A DNA stretch of 64,000 nt from Herpetospermum pedunculosum (GCA_028017165.1 CM051531.1:8124501-8188500); one strand, 5' to 3'; counted from the stretch's first letter, positions 10,741-22,700 are shown. Translations and numbers: made by a program. The notes: generated by a model from the sequence alone, not told the origin.

Positions 10741-11789
10741 TGGGCATGGAATGAAAGTAATCAAACCTTAAAATATATAACAAAAATGTAAAACTTTACT
10801 TATGAAACCAGATTAACAAAAATAGATGGAAATAAAGACTTGAGCTTGAGAGATATAAAAGAGATAATTCATCTCTATCAATTCTTACTAGTCAATAAAT
10901 CAAAAAGTGATCTCAACTTAATTACAAATAGAGTAAAACTTGCTTGCTGCCTAGGCTACAAGTATCTTTTACAGCCAAGCAACCTGTCATAATGTGATAG
11001 GCTACAAGTATCTTTTACAGTCAAGCAAAATGTAGGGACCAATTGGACAAAAAATAAAAATGTCTAATAAGTTCTTGAACTTTCAGTTTTATGTCTAATA
11101 TGTCATTGACTTTAAAAATGTTTAATATGTTCTTAATCTTTCAATTTTATGTCTAATAGGTGTTTGATGTATTCAAAATTAAAAATAAAATAAAATAAAT
11201 AATTGATCTATTATGTATGAAACTGAATTTGATGTCTAATGGGGACCTTAAACCTTTAATTTTGTGTCTAGCCAATTGGTGAATTTAGAAACAAAATGTT
11301 GAACAGGTCAATGACCTATTAAAAACATGATAAAAACATGATTAAATTTGTCAGTGATCTATGAGACACAAAATTGAAAGTTTAAGAATCTAATCGAAAC
11401 TTTTAAAAATGTAGGGACCAATTGGACAAAAAATAAAAATTCAAGGACTTAGACATTTTCTTAAAAAAAAATCAATGGTCAAATAAACACAAACCTTAAC
11501 GTTTAAAGACTAAATTTGTAATTTAACTTTAATATTACGTAATCTGTATGATATGTATCAATGCATCTAAAATTATATTTTTATATATATTTGTGCCCCC
11601 TCTGACCTAAAATACTGGATCCGCCCCTGTCTGTCATAATGTGATTGACTAAATATTTAAACCATTTTTAAATAATAAAAAAATCTACACCCCGTTTACT
11701 TGGTTTTTGTCCTTAACTTCTCTTTCTCTCTCTTCATTTCTCTGCACTCCAAACTTCAAGGGTATGAAATTTCAATTGGGGTTATTTGA

Positions 11790-11792
<3 letters not shown>
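10741..11792. other. Inverted copy of hAT-like arm and flank
   Basis: No gene. From 10930 it carries two 46-bp-type units around AAGTATCTTTTACAG, then about 600 bp homologous to the reverse complement of 37027-37620, ending at GGATCCGCCCCTG near 11630, the end of an hAT-like element. The last 150 bp match the reverse complement of 36880-37020. Relative to 36.9-39.4 kb, the section 37.62-39.31 kb is missing here. Confidence 0.55.

Positions 11793-11828
<36 letters not shown>
11793..11828. repeat. Poly-T tract (36 bp)
   Basis: An uninterrupted T run at the left edge of the U1 duplication unit. The sequence just before it, TTATTTGAGTA, resembles the TTTGAGTATT microrepeat before the poly-T at the start of U2 (near 45870-45920). 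The tract is therefore close to the duplication boundary. Confidence 0.7.
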
Positions 11829-11829
<1 letters not shown>

Positions 11830-12017
11830 TTATTATTAATAATGTGACCAATGTAAAACTTTTCCATTAAATTTGCATGTCAAGAACATTCAAGTAGGAT
11901 GGATCATCTTCTGTTATGATTGTTCGACTCTTGGATCAAGAAATTATTATTTGATTAATCTTTTTTTATCTTAAGTCAATCAGACACCAAACAGTAGAAT
12001 TCACAGCTTCCAATCCT

Positions 12018-12250
12018 TCACTTCTTCAAGTAAATTACGCTATCTCTCAAAACATGATCAATAATAAGCACATTCATTCCACTATTTATGTTCTTTCGAT
12101 CTTCATCTTCGGTAGTGAAATTGTTTTCGAGCTTCTCGGTCGGAATGGACAATTTGCCATGATCCTTGTAGACATCAATGTCGATGAATCGCTTTTGAAT
12201 CAATATTTGAATGTCGTAGCTGTTGGGAAAAATACCCAAGATATAAATAA
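12018..12250 (-). pseudogene. B3-domain relic C1
   Basis: A fragment of the central B3 domain (IQILIQKRF, then DHGKLSIPTEKLE, then NVLIIDHVLRDSVIYLKK), more diverged from types A and B than they are from themselves. It stops at a TGA where the duplicate at 46086 reads Cys, just before the expected KIGS motif. On the N-terminal side the homology ends at about 12233, next to TTTTCCCAACAG, which is either an intron-acceptor-like sequence or an LTR end. No N-terminus or C-terminus is present, so it is not a functional gene. Confidence 0.7.
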
Positions 12251-12948
12251 TGCAAAATAACAATAAGATTATATCTCACGTTCCCACTTCACAGGTTAGA
12301 ACCAAATAAGTTATCGATCACAAAATACAATAATAAAGAGGTTCGCCCCGATCTCGGGACTACGTCCGTCCAGTCTTCTGCAACTGCAGGTTCAACTATA
12401 ATGAAGATACCAAGAAACCTCAACTCAGCACTACAAACCACCCTCAATAGCCCAACAATGACTTATTGACTTCCAAGTGTCACAACCCGATAGCTTGGGA
12501 TCAACATAGAAGATAAATCGCTCAAAACTCACCACTCTTTTTATCTCATAAGCTACTGATAAGGTTGTTTTTACCTTTTAAATCATTAATTTTGTGCAAA
12601 GAAAAAAATGGACTGAAGAGATAGATATAATTATTTGTATACAAATTTAATTAGGAGTAGTATTGATTAGAAAGTGAAGAGGGTGGAGATGTGATGAAAT
12701 TGTATACAAATTCTCTTACTCATAGGGAGATGATGATGCAAAGAAAAAAGTGGACGATATTCAACAAAAATTGAATTCTTTCAAAACCTAAATTTACCGA
12801 AATTGCTGCGTATTATATTATTAGAAACGCAAAGCTGCAAAAATGGATAGCAGTTGAAATAATATATATACTGAGATGTGCCAAAAATGTTTACATGAAA
12901 GAATATTATTTAATTACCCCAGAAAACTAATTAATTAATGATATAAAT

Positions 12949-13701
12949 TTACAGAAATTCAGAGACGTGAGGCTTGGCCATCGCGAAACAAAGATGATGA
13001 GAATTCTCTGTTTGATTTGCAACATCAACACCATCCTTTCTGAAACTCCATAGTTGAACAACTTCACCACTTTTCAAACAATTTGTCGCCACAAAACAAT
13101 TCCAATGAGTCATCAAACAATACACATCGCCGCTTCCAATCTTCCATTTCTTCAAACAAATCACACTTTCTCGAAGAAAAGGATCGATGATCATCACATC
13201 GATTCCCTTTTTGGTCTTCTTATCAACATGTTGGTTCAACAACTCAACCTCTTCCTTCGTAGCGAAATCGAATCTCAGTTTCTTTATCGGAATAGACAAT
13301 CTCCCGTGGTTTTTGTTAAGATCCGTGTCGTGTAATTGCTTTTGAATCACTAGTTCCATTTCGTATCCACCCATCTCCAAGATTCGTTCTCTCATCGCCA
13401 CCGGCATCTCGGGAGTCGCCGTCAACTTCATCTCCTTCGCCTTCGATTTCCTCCGCGGCTTTGGAATAATATCAGCAACGATGATGTCTCTCATCGGCGC
13501 CGACACCGGTATTTGAGGAGTCGGTGTCGACTTAATCCCCTTCACCTTCTGCCTCTTCTGCCGCTTTGGAATGCTTATTTCTGTTTCGACTTGGGCATTT
13601 GTTCTCTTTCGGCCGGAGATAATTGTCAATTCATGGTTGCATTTGAAAGTAGACATCTCCATGAGAATGGTGGCAGCCTCGAACACAGACATGGATGCCA
13701 T
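12949..13701 (-). CDS. B3-domain protein, type A copy 2
   Basis: 250 residues, same domain plan as A1: NLS-like clusters at 46-52 and 81-89, B3 region about 115-244. Relative to A1 it has Q122, F175, A205 and Q230. F175 is shared with A3 and A5 rather than with its flank-matched sisters A1 and A4, which points to gene conversion across the B3 half. For about 325 bp (13030-13355) the DNA differs from A3 at one base by eye, while the N-terminal half differs at many. Both flanks match A1 and A4. The frame is intact with no premature stop. Confidence 0.8.
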   Translation of the reverse strand: MASMSVFEAATILMEMSTFKCNHELTIISGRKRTNAQVETEISIPKRQKRQKVKGIKSTPTPQIPVSAPMRDIIVADIIPKPRRKSKAKEMKLTATPEMPVAMRERILEMGGYEMELVIQKQLHDTDLNKNHGRLSIPIKKLRFDFATKEEVELLNQHVDKKTKKGIDVMIIDPFLRESVICLKKWKIGSGDVYCLMTHWNCFVATNCLKSGEVVQLWSFRKDGVDVANQTENSHHLCFAMAKPHVSEFL

Positions 13702-14147
13702 TGTTTAATTGAATCAGAGAGAAACTTAGTGAAGAATAAATGTGGGTTTAATTTGGAAGTTAAGAATGATTAAATAGTCTAATTTCCTTATAGAATTAGG
13801 TATTTGATTTCGAATTCAGCTTATGAATAGGATTAGGAAGCAATGGTGTGTAGTTGGAATCAAAGTAAGAGATTCACCAAATATTAAAAGATAAACAGAT
13901 TGCAATTTTTAAATAAGATCCTCTTTTTCAAAGGGCGGGAAATTAACAGAAGCAGTCATTTTTTTTATTTAACTGAGATTGAATGTTCCCGCTACTTTTT
14001 TTTTTTCCACAAAATTTAAGCGATAAATTAGTAGTTCACGGAAACTGATTTTTATTTATTTTTAAAATATCAGATTTTATCTTTTTGGCATTTCCCAAAT
14101 GAACTCTAAATTTCTACAAAATTAAAATCAATTATACACAAAATCAA

Positions 14148-15497
14148 CTATTAAATCAATTTCATATTAAACATATAATCTGTAATTCACATACAGGATT
14201 TTTCTTAAGAATTCTGGAAAAGAAAGTCTATTAGTTACAACCATTTGTATATGATAAAAGCTAAACTTATAAGAATATAGAAACCACAATGAAAAAAATA
14301 ATAATAATTAAAAGTACAATGACTAAAATAATAAACCAAATATAGACTCTTGAAAAAAAGAAGGTTTTCTTAAGAGAGATTATTTGAGGACAATGCCACA
14401 CATGATAAATAAATCGTAAAAGTACTTCGTTTTTTAATCCAATGATTCATGGAATAATTTGTCCATTCTCATATTGAGGGTCTTAGAGGATAATAAGCGA
14501 AAGAACTGTAGAACAACTAATGATAATAATTTAATTTTTTTTAATTTAGGCACTGCAAACCCACACAATTTGTTTAGATTTTTGTATGATTGTCGAAGCT
14601 AATTCAAAATTAGGGTACGATTTTAACTCATTGTATCATTTCCACTGCTACTTGTTTTTTATAGTTGTCATAAACGAAGTTCACATTTCGACCAAGATTT
14701 CAACTTTAGGAAAAGATCCAAATTCTTGCGCCAATAATACACACAACTTTTTTTTTTTGTTGAGTACAATTTGGGAGCGAAAGAATTCGAACTTCGGACC
14801 TCATGGTCGAGATAACATATTTATGCCAATTGAGTTAGTTTTTTTTTTTTTTTTGACGAAAACCAATTGAGTTGGGCTCGGTATGACATATACACAACTA
14901 TTTAAATTACTCATTTACATATAATTTTTTAAAAAATTATATATATTTCTTGAGGATTTTTTTTTTAATTTTGATGACGGTAAAAAATTAAAGACCTAAG
15001 TTAAATGGCCATAAAAATTGAATTCATTCTCTCTAAGAGGGTTTTAATAGTTTCAAGATCATTCATGACTACAAGGTCAACCCTTGATGGTTTAGTAAAT
15101 ATACTTCACTTTTGTATACAATGATTTTTTTTTAATCAACTTTTAAATGCACTGATTAGTAGTGGTTATGCATATTTTTGGATTTACACCACACACTATC
15201 GAGATCTCATCGAATAATTTTTCCTTATCTTAGACTGAGAGTCTTAGACTTGAGAGTCTTAGACGACGGCCTCATTTGCTTATATCCTAAACTAGTTTTG
15301 AATGTGAAGAAAAACTAATAAGTGCGAATGATAATAATTAAACTACACATTTTGTTTAGATTGTTATATGATGATGTAGAAGATTCAAAATTAAGGGCGG
15401 TTTACCTCAATATATCATTTGTACTACTTGTCCGTTAAATGTAGTAAATTATATGATCTGTTGGGAATAAGACAACTATCATATCATTGAATTGAAA
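14148..15497. other. Spacer between A2 and B2
   Basis: No gene I can support; short open frames here are AT-rich chance frames. It contains one SINE (annotated separately) and lies 3' of B2. It is duplicated at 48241-49617 with small indels, for example an extra 24 bp or so near 48370 in the second copy. Confidence 0.4.
14741..14899 (-). mobile_element. tRNA-derived SINE, older copy in U1
   Basis: Minus-strand SINE at 14749-14891 flanked by ACACAACT (14741-14748 and 14892-14899). Read on the minus strand it has a box-A-like ACTCAATTGG and a box-B-like AAGTTCGAATTC, then an A-rich tail. A T-run splits a partly duplicated box A at 14840-14870. Also present at 48860-49019, so it predates the U1/U2 duplication. 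Confidence 0.65.
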
Positions 15498-16169
15498 TTA
15501 TATAAATTTAAAAATTCCTTCGGAGATGTCAAGTTTAACCCGGGCGAAACATATATTAGAGGTCACTCCGTTTGCAACAGCGTGATTAAAATTACCATTA
15601 TTTCTAAAACTCCAAAGTTGAATATAGTCTCCACTTTCCAATGAGTTTTGTTGCGCTAAAGAATTCCACTCAGAAACCAAGCAGTAAACGTCATCGCTTC
15701 CGATATTCCACAATTTCAATCCAATCACACTTTCTCTCAAAACAGGATCGATGATCAGCACCTTCATTCCATTATTGTTCTTCTGATCTTCATCTTGTTG
15801 GCTCAACCAATTCTTCTCCTCCTCCGTAGCGAAATCGTTTAGCAACTTTCCGATTGGAATGGATAATCGACCATGGTTCTTGTTGAGATCAGTGTCTTGC
15901 AATTGCTTTTGAGTTACGATTTTGATGTCGGAGCCGCCAATCTCAACGATTCCATCTCTCAGCGGCGGCGGCATTGAAATCGTCGTCGAAAACACTATTT
16001 CTTTTCGCCTCTCCTTCGGCATATGATCAACAGAAACGTTGTTCTTCCTCTTCCTACTTGATCTTTGCGATATTGTATTCTGGCTGCTTTGAATTACAGA
16101 GCTTCCATCGATTGATCGATCGATCGAGAAAAATGAGATCAGATCTAAAGTGTTTGAATTCAATTTCAT
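15498..16169 (-). CDS. B3-domain protein, type B copy 2 (shifted start)
   Basis: 223 residues. The ATG that begins MDRSIDGSS in B1 is ATC here, but the leader frame is open and an in-frame ATG lies 21 codons upstream (16169), giving a new N-terminus MKLNSNTLDLISFFSI. In B1 the same leader ATG is followed by a stop after nine codons, so this extension is a novelty of B2. The B3 region spans about 86-221, with KQLQDTDLNKNHGRLSIP, LIIDPVLRESVIGLKLW and YIQLWSFRNNG, and the full tail KLDISEGIFKFI is kept. Basic clusters RSSRKRK and PKERRKE precede the domain. If translation instead starts at the next internal Met (MPKERRKE), about 165 residues with an intact B3 remain. Expression is unknown. Confidence 0.65.
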   Translation of the reverse strand: MKLNSNTLDLISFFSIDRSIDGSSVIQSSQNTISQRSSRKRKNNVSVDHMPKERRKEIVFSTTISMPPPLRDGIVEIGGSDIKIVTQKQLQDTDLNKNHGRLSIPIGKLLNDFATEEEKNWLSQQDEDQKNNNGMKVLIIDPVLRESVIGLKLWNIGSDDVYCLVSEWNSLAQQNSLESGDYIQLWSFRNNGNFNHAVANGVTSNICFARVKLDISEGIFKFI

Positions 16170-17706
16170 TCTTACTAAAGTGTGTTCTTCATAAATCCAA
16201 ATAATGTGGGTTCGATTATAAGTAGTTTGTTCTTCAATTCCTTGTAGGATTTGGGTTGTTCGTTCTTCCTAATTCAATCTGTAAACAATTTCGAAAGATA
16301 ATCTGTAAATTTGAAAGGATAATTTGATTGTTTTTTTGAATCTGTTTCAAAGGCGGAAAGCAGAGCCAAAAAATCAGACCGCATAAGCTTTGTTGAGGGA
16401 CTTTGTATTTTAGAAAATGTTATTTATTTTATTTTTTCAAATATAACATAAATTTAATTTTTATTATAGTGCTTTATGTTATATAATTAATTACTTATAT
16501 TTGAATATGAGTTGGGCTCCAATTTTAATTTTAAAGGTTAATAAATATTATATTATGATATTTATATAAATGCCTATTTAAATTTTGAATGTCACGTGAA
16601 TGTTAAAATTAATTTTATAAAAATATCGTCCCATCAATTATTTTTATTAATGTTAAAATTATTTTTTTTTGGTTAAAAAAATAAAAATAAAAAATAATTT
16701 AAGCAAAACTCAACGGTGAAAGAAGTTTGAATCTTCATCCCATATGTTAACTAAAAAAACTATCATTATTATTGCATTGAATAATTTTACGCAACAAAAT
16801 GACTTATAGAATTTGAGGCTTTTCTCTCACGAGATTGACGGAAATTATTGATAGGACATCAATGAAAAACATAAGATGAGACAAAATGAGAAAATCTATA
16901 ATAGATTTTTTTTAGTTCACAAATAATGTGGGGATTAAGTTTTTATTTTTCGAGTTCAATAAGTGGGAGTGTGGGAAGATTCGAACCTCCGACCTTGAGT
17001 GAGAAGTACATATTAATTATGTAGATTTACAAATACGTGAAGGCAAAAATTCAAACAAGTGACCTCTTGTTCAAATTATAATGTCTTAATAATTTGAATT
17101 ATTACTAATGTTAGGGTTTTTTTTTTTTTTTTAATTTATCAACTCCTCCTAATTATATGGATGGTAATTGATAGTTTGGTTTTGATAATATAAAATGAAG
17201 AAAAGAATAAAACATAAAAAATGAAATACTACTTTTAGAAAGAAAAAGAAAATGTTTTATCTTGAAAAATGTAAATTTTAAATTCTTCATAAAAAAAAAA
17301 TCTAAGAACTTTCAAATATTAAATATATAAACTAGCTAGTTTCGTTTGAGATGGAAAAAATCTTTTAAAAATGCCAACAAAAGCATAATTCAATCAGCAT
17401 GATGTATCGTCTAATACTAAAAAGTGCTAGGTTCAATACTCCACCCAACATGTTAAAAAAAAAAAAAAACCTCTTTCAAAATATAGGCATAGTCAAAATA
17501 AATGAAAACTTGCAATATAAAAATATGCATAGTGATAATAAAGGAAAACTAGTAATTTAGGTCCTCGTTACAAATTTATTTTTAGTTTTAAATTTTAAAA
17601 AATTGAGGTTGTTTTCTCACCATTTGTTTATATTTTGAAAACATTTATAAAAATAGATAACAAAAAAAACAAAATTACACGTGATAGTTATGTCTATAAA
17701 TGTTAA
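16170..17706. other. 5' flank of B2, AT-rich
   Basis: No gene. Long A/T runs and homopolymers. It is the counterpart of 50237-52046, where two SINEs have since inserted, so 16384-16392 and 16932-16947 here are the preserved empty sites. A decayed SINE-like box B (ATTCGAACCTCC) lies near 16980. Confidence 0.45.
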
Positions 17707-18053
17707 GGTCGGTTTGGATTGAGTACTAAAAAAAATTGTTTTCAAAGAGTACATTCTTTTTTAAACATTTTTTTATAGAAATATTTATGACTAAAACACC
17801 CATTACATTTTTTCAAAACTATTTTTATCCACAAGTTTGTTTGGATTGCTCTACATTAAAATACATTAAAAGTGTTTAGGGTTTAGGGTTTCTACTAATG
17901 TCAGATTACTATATCAGACAACTATTAATAAACCATATGAATTCATAAGTTTAAATTTGTATTTTAAAAATAATGACCGACGTTGAATATTGTCAATGGT
18001 CGGTGACGGGATAAAAGTGGTGGTGGTCGTCGGTAGTTGTCGGAGGTCGGTGA

Positions 18054-18058
18054 GGTCT
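18054..18058. repeat. Target-site duplication GGTCT, left
   Basis: The five bases GGTCT directly before the TG of the 5' LTR. They recur at 27094-27098 directly after the CA of the 3' LTR. The empty site in U2 (52396-52400) and the inverted paralogue near 4610 have one copy, which proves the insertion boundaries. Confidence 0.95.
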
Positions 18059-19549
18059 TGATAGCTCCATTTTGGAGCTATAATTATGTCCCTAATTCAC
18101 GTTTATTATTGGCTTAATCTTGTTTATATGTGATTATTGCAGGTGTTCTCGGTAATTCGTCCTCGGGAGCGTTTCGGCGCTTTTCGGGGCTTAATATCGC
18201 AATTTAAAGGCCTAGGAACACTTCTCGGGAAGACCCGTGCAAAGGCATGAAGGTTGAGCACTTTTGGGAAATTGAAGGCAAAAATCCATGCATCAACCCG
18301 AGAGCTAGCGTCGAGCGACAGCGTCGAGACGCTAGCTCGACGCTGCCCAGCGTCGAGACGCTGCCATAGCGTCTCGACGCTCCGAAGTCTGAAGCGCTGA
18401 ATTGAAGAAAAACCCGAGAGCAAGCGTCGAGTGATAGCGTCTCGACGCTCGCTCGACGCCGACCAGCGTCTCGACGCTGGTCGAGCGTCTCGACGCCACC
18501 CCGACTGCGCGCGCGGATTATTTAGGGCGCAGCGTCGAGACGCTGCCCTAGCGTCTCGACGCTACGACGGATTACTTAAGTTTCTGTCCGATTTTAGCCG
18601 CCATTATCATCTTCTACCTCGAGCTCCGCGCCTGATTTGACGTCCAGCAGCTGTTTTCCACCATGGGAGGGGCTAGGAAGCTCGATTTGAAGCCGTCCCA
18701 CACCACACAAGTCATGAGTGAGTAGATTTACCGTTTTTGGCTCGGGATTGTAAGGATAAATGTAGTATGAACTCTTGGTGAGGTTGTAGGATTGAAATTC
18801 TGAGTTGGTTGGATATTTTATTGAATTGAATTCTATTTCTTAGCTTAATCTATGAGCACGTTTGAATGATTTAGGACTAGGCACCCTTGATTTTGAGCAT
18901 GTTCATTTGTTAAAGGATTTGATGCCGTGCCTCTCGTTTCCGCCAAGTAACAAGGAATTATGGCACCTTGAGCGTATTGGCGTCCTTACGCTCTTGGTGT
19001 TCGTTCTTCCCGAATTAGAATTCCAAATCGACATACTAATTTCGCGTCCAAATTAGATAGTTGTCACAGTTAGCTTGTTGCTACCGTTCGGTCTTGGGAG
19101 AGCGTTGGCCGCCAATGTCCGAACGGTATGCTTGATTAGCATGATTATTTATGTCTAATTAAATCCATGGAGCATGTCTGGGTTATTCATTAATTTTAGA
19201 CGAGCTGTGCATTCGTTAATTTATTCAACCATAAAACTCGTCATCCTATGATCCAAGAGGTTAGCTAAATTTATCCCCGATAGTCCCGAGTCGGAAACTC
19301 CGTTAGCTAAGTTTTCCCATTTGCTTTGTTCCATTTTAGTTACTTGAAAACCAACAATTACCCCTTATTTCACTTATATTAATAGTTTGCAAATTTAATC
19401 AAGATTAAGTCAAAATACCTTAATTCCCTGTGGATCGACCCCGTTGCTACTATTCTACAAATAGTTTAGTGATTTCGGGCACTTATAAATTTATTTTGGC
19501 GGGTCTCGACAACCCGATGATTGGCGATAGTTCAATAATATCGTCACCA
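18059..19549 (+). repeat. 5' LTR of Athila element
   Basis: 1491 bp, starting TGATAGCTCC and ending TCACCA. It contains a GC-rich block (18300-18565) with eight copies of a 14-bp dyad, AGCGTC-GA/TC-GACGCT. It presumably holds the promoter and polyadenylation signals, but I could not place a TATA box with confidence. It is matched by 25603-27093. Confidence 0.95.
18320..18563. repeat. Array of 14-bp dyad repeats in 5' LTR
   Basis: Eight copies of AGCGTC-NN-GACGCT start at 18320, 18349, 18368, 18436, 18465, 18484 (last base differs), 18531 and 18550. The centre is GA in some and TC in others, so the copies are in both orientations and neighbours can pair into hairpins. The same array is at 25864-26107 in the 3' LTR. 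It could bind a dimeric regulator or form RNA structure; neither is shown. Confidence 0.85.
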
Positions 19550-19553
19550 AAAT

Positions 19554-19571
19554 TGGCGCCGTTGCCGGGGA
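19554..19571 (+). promoter_or_regulatory. Primer-binding site, tRNA-Asp
   Basis: TGGCGCCGTTGCCGGGGA begins four bases after the 5' LTR and is complementary to the 3' end of plant tRNA-Asp(GUC) including CCA, an 18-base match. It is where minus-strand DNA synthesis would start. Confidence 0.9.
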
Positions 19572-19712
19572 ACTAAGTGTAATTCGGCCTAATTTAGATT
19601 TGATTTGTAGACTTTTAATTTTTACTTTGAAATTTTTGTTTAATCTTTTATTATTTGCAATTTTGATCTGTTTGTTTAAGTGTGCTAGAAGTGCCAAATT
19701 TTTATTGAGAGA

Positions 19713-22700
19713 ATGGAGATTGATGACGAGATTGGAGCCCCAAAAACCCTCAGACAGTGGACATCATTTGCTATGGGCCACCAACCTTCTTGTATTTCCT
19801 ACCCGGAAATTTTAGGTGAGTTTGTGCTTAAATCGGGTTTAATTGACCATTTACCCTCTTTTTGTGGTGAAGCAGATGAGGATCCTTATAAACATCTCAA
19901 GGCTTTTCAAATGACAAGTTCTGCGATGAAGCCAGGCGGCATTACTGAAGATCAGCTCTACCTGAGAGCTTTTCCATTCACCTTGAGAGGTGAAGCTCGA
20001 GATTGGCTGCATTACTTGCCATCGGGGATCATTTTCACTTGGGAAAAGTTGCAGAGTCTATTCTTGGAAAGGTACTTCCCAGCTTCAAAAGCCAGAGCCG
20101 TGAAAAAAGATATCCGCCAATTTGAGCAAGGAAAGGACGAGGCGTTTCACGAATGCTGGGAGAGGTTCACTAAACTCTGTGAGAAATGCCCGAACCACCT
20201 GATAGCAGAAGCCGAGCTTATCGAATTCTTCTATGAAGGGTTGCTTCCGCATGACTGTCAGATGCTTGATGCAGCAAGTGGAGGAGCCCTTTGGGAGAAA
20301 ACACCTGTAGAAGCCAGACAGTTGATTTCTAATATGGCTGAAAACCGTCGCCAGTACGGAGGAAGGAACGAGTACGCTAAAATGTCTACTGACGTATCAG
20401 AGCTCAAGGAACAAGTATCTCAGGTATTTGGTTTAATTCATGCGATGAAAGAAAAATCATCTCAGGCTGTTTCTTCTGTCTCAGGTCAAGCCATTGAAGG
20501 CATGTTCAAATCGCTTATGGAAGCTAGCAATGAGACAAGGTCGCAGATAGAATCTCTAAGAGAGGAGTTCTCGGAGGTGAAGGAAAGAATGAGCAAGATC
20601 GAATCCAAAGCGGAAGGTGTTAATGCGATAAACCTCAGGAGTGGTAAAGAAGTGCCATCTAAAACCACTCCCGAGAGTCCTCCAAAAGATTCAGAGATAT
20701 CTCCAGATAAGTGTTCTCAAGCACCCTCTGAAACTGTTGTAACTCCTCCTATTATTTCTATGAAGTCTTACACTCCCGTTGCCCCTTTTCCTAGTAGGCT
20801 GGCAAGGCCATCTAAGGAGACCGAAGACGCGGATGTTCTTCAGACATTGAGAAAAGTCGGGATCAATATACCGCTGCTTGATGCAATTCAGCAAATCCCA
20901 AGGTACGCCAAATTTCTAAAGGAGATGTGCACCATGAAGAGGAAGACTAAAAGTGCTGAGAGAGTCGTGGTAAGCAAGAATGTTTCTGCCCTGATAACTC
21001 AAGGTATTCCAAACAAGTGTCAGGACCCAGGTATGTTTCTCTTGCCATGTACTATAGGGGATAGAGAAATCGAGCATGCTATGCTAGACTTAGGAGCTTC
21101 AATTAATGTTATGCCATACTCAGTCTACAAGAGCCTCGGTTTAGATGGTATGCAGGAAACCAGTATAATTATCCAGTTAGCGAATAGGTCTTCTATTCGT
21201 CCTTTAGGATTGATTGAGGATGTGTTGGTTAAAGTTAAGGATTTGATCTTCCCTGCTGATTTTTATGTGATAAAAATGGAAGAAAATGCATCCACCACTT
21301 CTGTTTTACTTGGTAGACCATTCATGAAAACCGCTAAGACAAAAATTAATGTGCATGATGGTACCTTATCTGTTGAGTATGAAGGGGATGTATTCGAATT
21401 TAATGTGTTTGATGCCATGAAACAACGTGCTGATGTGCATTCTGTCTGTAAAATTGATCTGATAGATACTTTAGAACAAGAAGAATGCATGACTGTTGTT
21501 GATGGGGATGACCCACTCGTTTTTACTGAAATTGTTGGCGAAATTGAAAGTAGTGTTACCATATTGACTGATTCTTCTGAACAACCTACTTCTGCTTTAG
21601 AGACATGTGAAAAGCCAACTAAAATATTACCATCTCTTTTGCAGGCTCCCAAGTTGGAATTGAAGGAGTTGCCGGGTCATCTCAAGTACGTGTACTTGGG
21701 TGAGGTGGAGACACTCCCGGTAATTATTTCCAAGGAGCTTACTTCGGAGCAAGAAGGCGAGTTGATCGGAGTTTTGAAAAAGAACAAAAGAGCCATGGGA
21801 TGGACATTGGCAGACTTGCATAGGTTGAGTCCAGTGCTGTGCATGCACAAGATTCGGCTGGATGAGGGAGCAAAGCCATCCCGAGAGCCTCAGCGGAGAC
21901 TGAACCCTGCAATGAAAGAGGTAGTGTTGTCTGAGATACACAAACTCCTGGATGCAGGTATTATCTTTCCCATTTCTGATAGTCAATGGGTTAGCCCTAT
22001 TCATGTTGTACCTAAAAAGACGGGGATGACTGTTATTAGAAATGATAAGGGAGAGTTAGTACCTAAGAGAGTACAAAATGGGTGGAGAATGTGTATTGAT
22101 TTTAGAAAACTGAATGATGTAACTAAGAAGGACCACTTTCCTATTCCCTTCATAGATCAAATGGTGGAGCGTTTAGCTGGGAAACCATTCTTCTGTTTTC
22201 TTGATGGTTTTTCTGGGTTTTATCAAATTCCCATAGCCCAGGAAGACCAAGAAAAGACTACTTTTACTTGTCCATTCGGAACTTACGCATATAGGAGAAT
22301 GCCCTTTGGGCTTTGTAATGCTCCAGGGACTTTTCAGCGATGCATGATGAGCATATTTTCTGAATTTGTAGAAAAATGCATCGAAGTCTTTATGGATGAT
22401 TTTACTGTATATGGAAGTTCATTTAAGGATTGCCTGTTTAACTTGTCTAGAGTCATGGAAAGATGCATCGAAACTAATCTTGTTTTAAATTTTGAGAAGT
22501 GTCATTTCATGGCCAGTCAGGGCATAGTATTGGGTCATGTTGTGTCTGCTAAGGGGATAGAGGTTGATAAAGCAAAAATTGATGTCATATCTGATTTACC
22601 TTACCCCACGAATCTTCGGGAAGTACGTTCTTTTCTTGGTCACGCAGGTTTTTACCGCAGGTTCATTAAAGACTTCTCGAAGATAGTGACTCCGATGACA

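Larger units (their letters stand above)
1850..11792. repeat. Inverted segmental duplication
   Basis: Bases 1850-7140 read as the reverse complement of the segment that runs from B2 through its 5' flank into the region right of the Athila element (15.5-18.05 kb plus 27.1-29.85 kb), and of 49.6-55.1 kb. Bases 5985-11792 read as the reverse complement of 36.9-45.8 kb, with the tandem array at 39.5-41.6 kb reduced to one unit and about 1.7 kb (37.6-39.3 kb) missing. Gene B1 is therefore the inverted sister of B3copy at 44694-45323. Extent was judged by eye and the ends are accurate to tens of bases. Confidence 0.75.

Noticed and set aside
17874..17893. TTTAGGGTTTAGGGTTT resembling plant telomere repeat
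   Set aside because: Only two to three units in a duplicated interstitial region; chance or a telo-box-like motif is more likely than a telomere relic.
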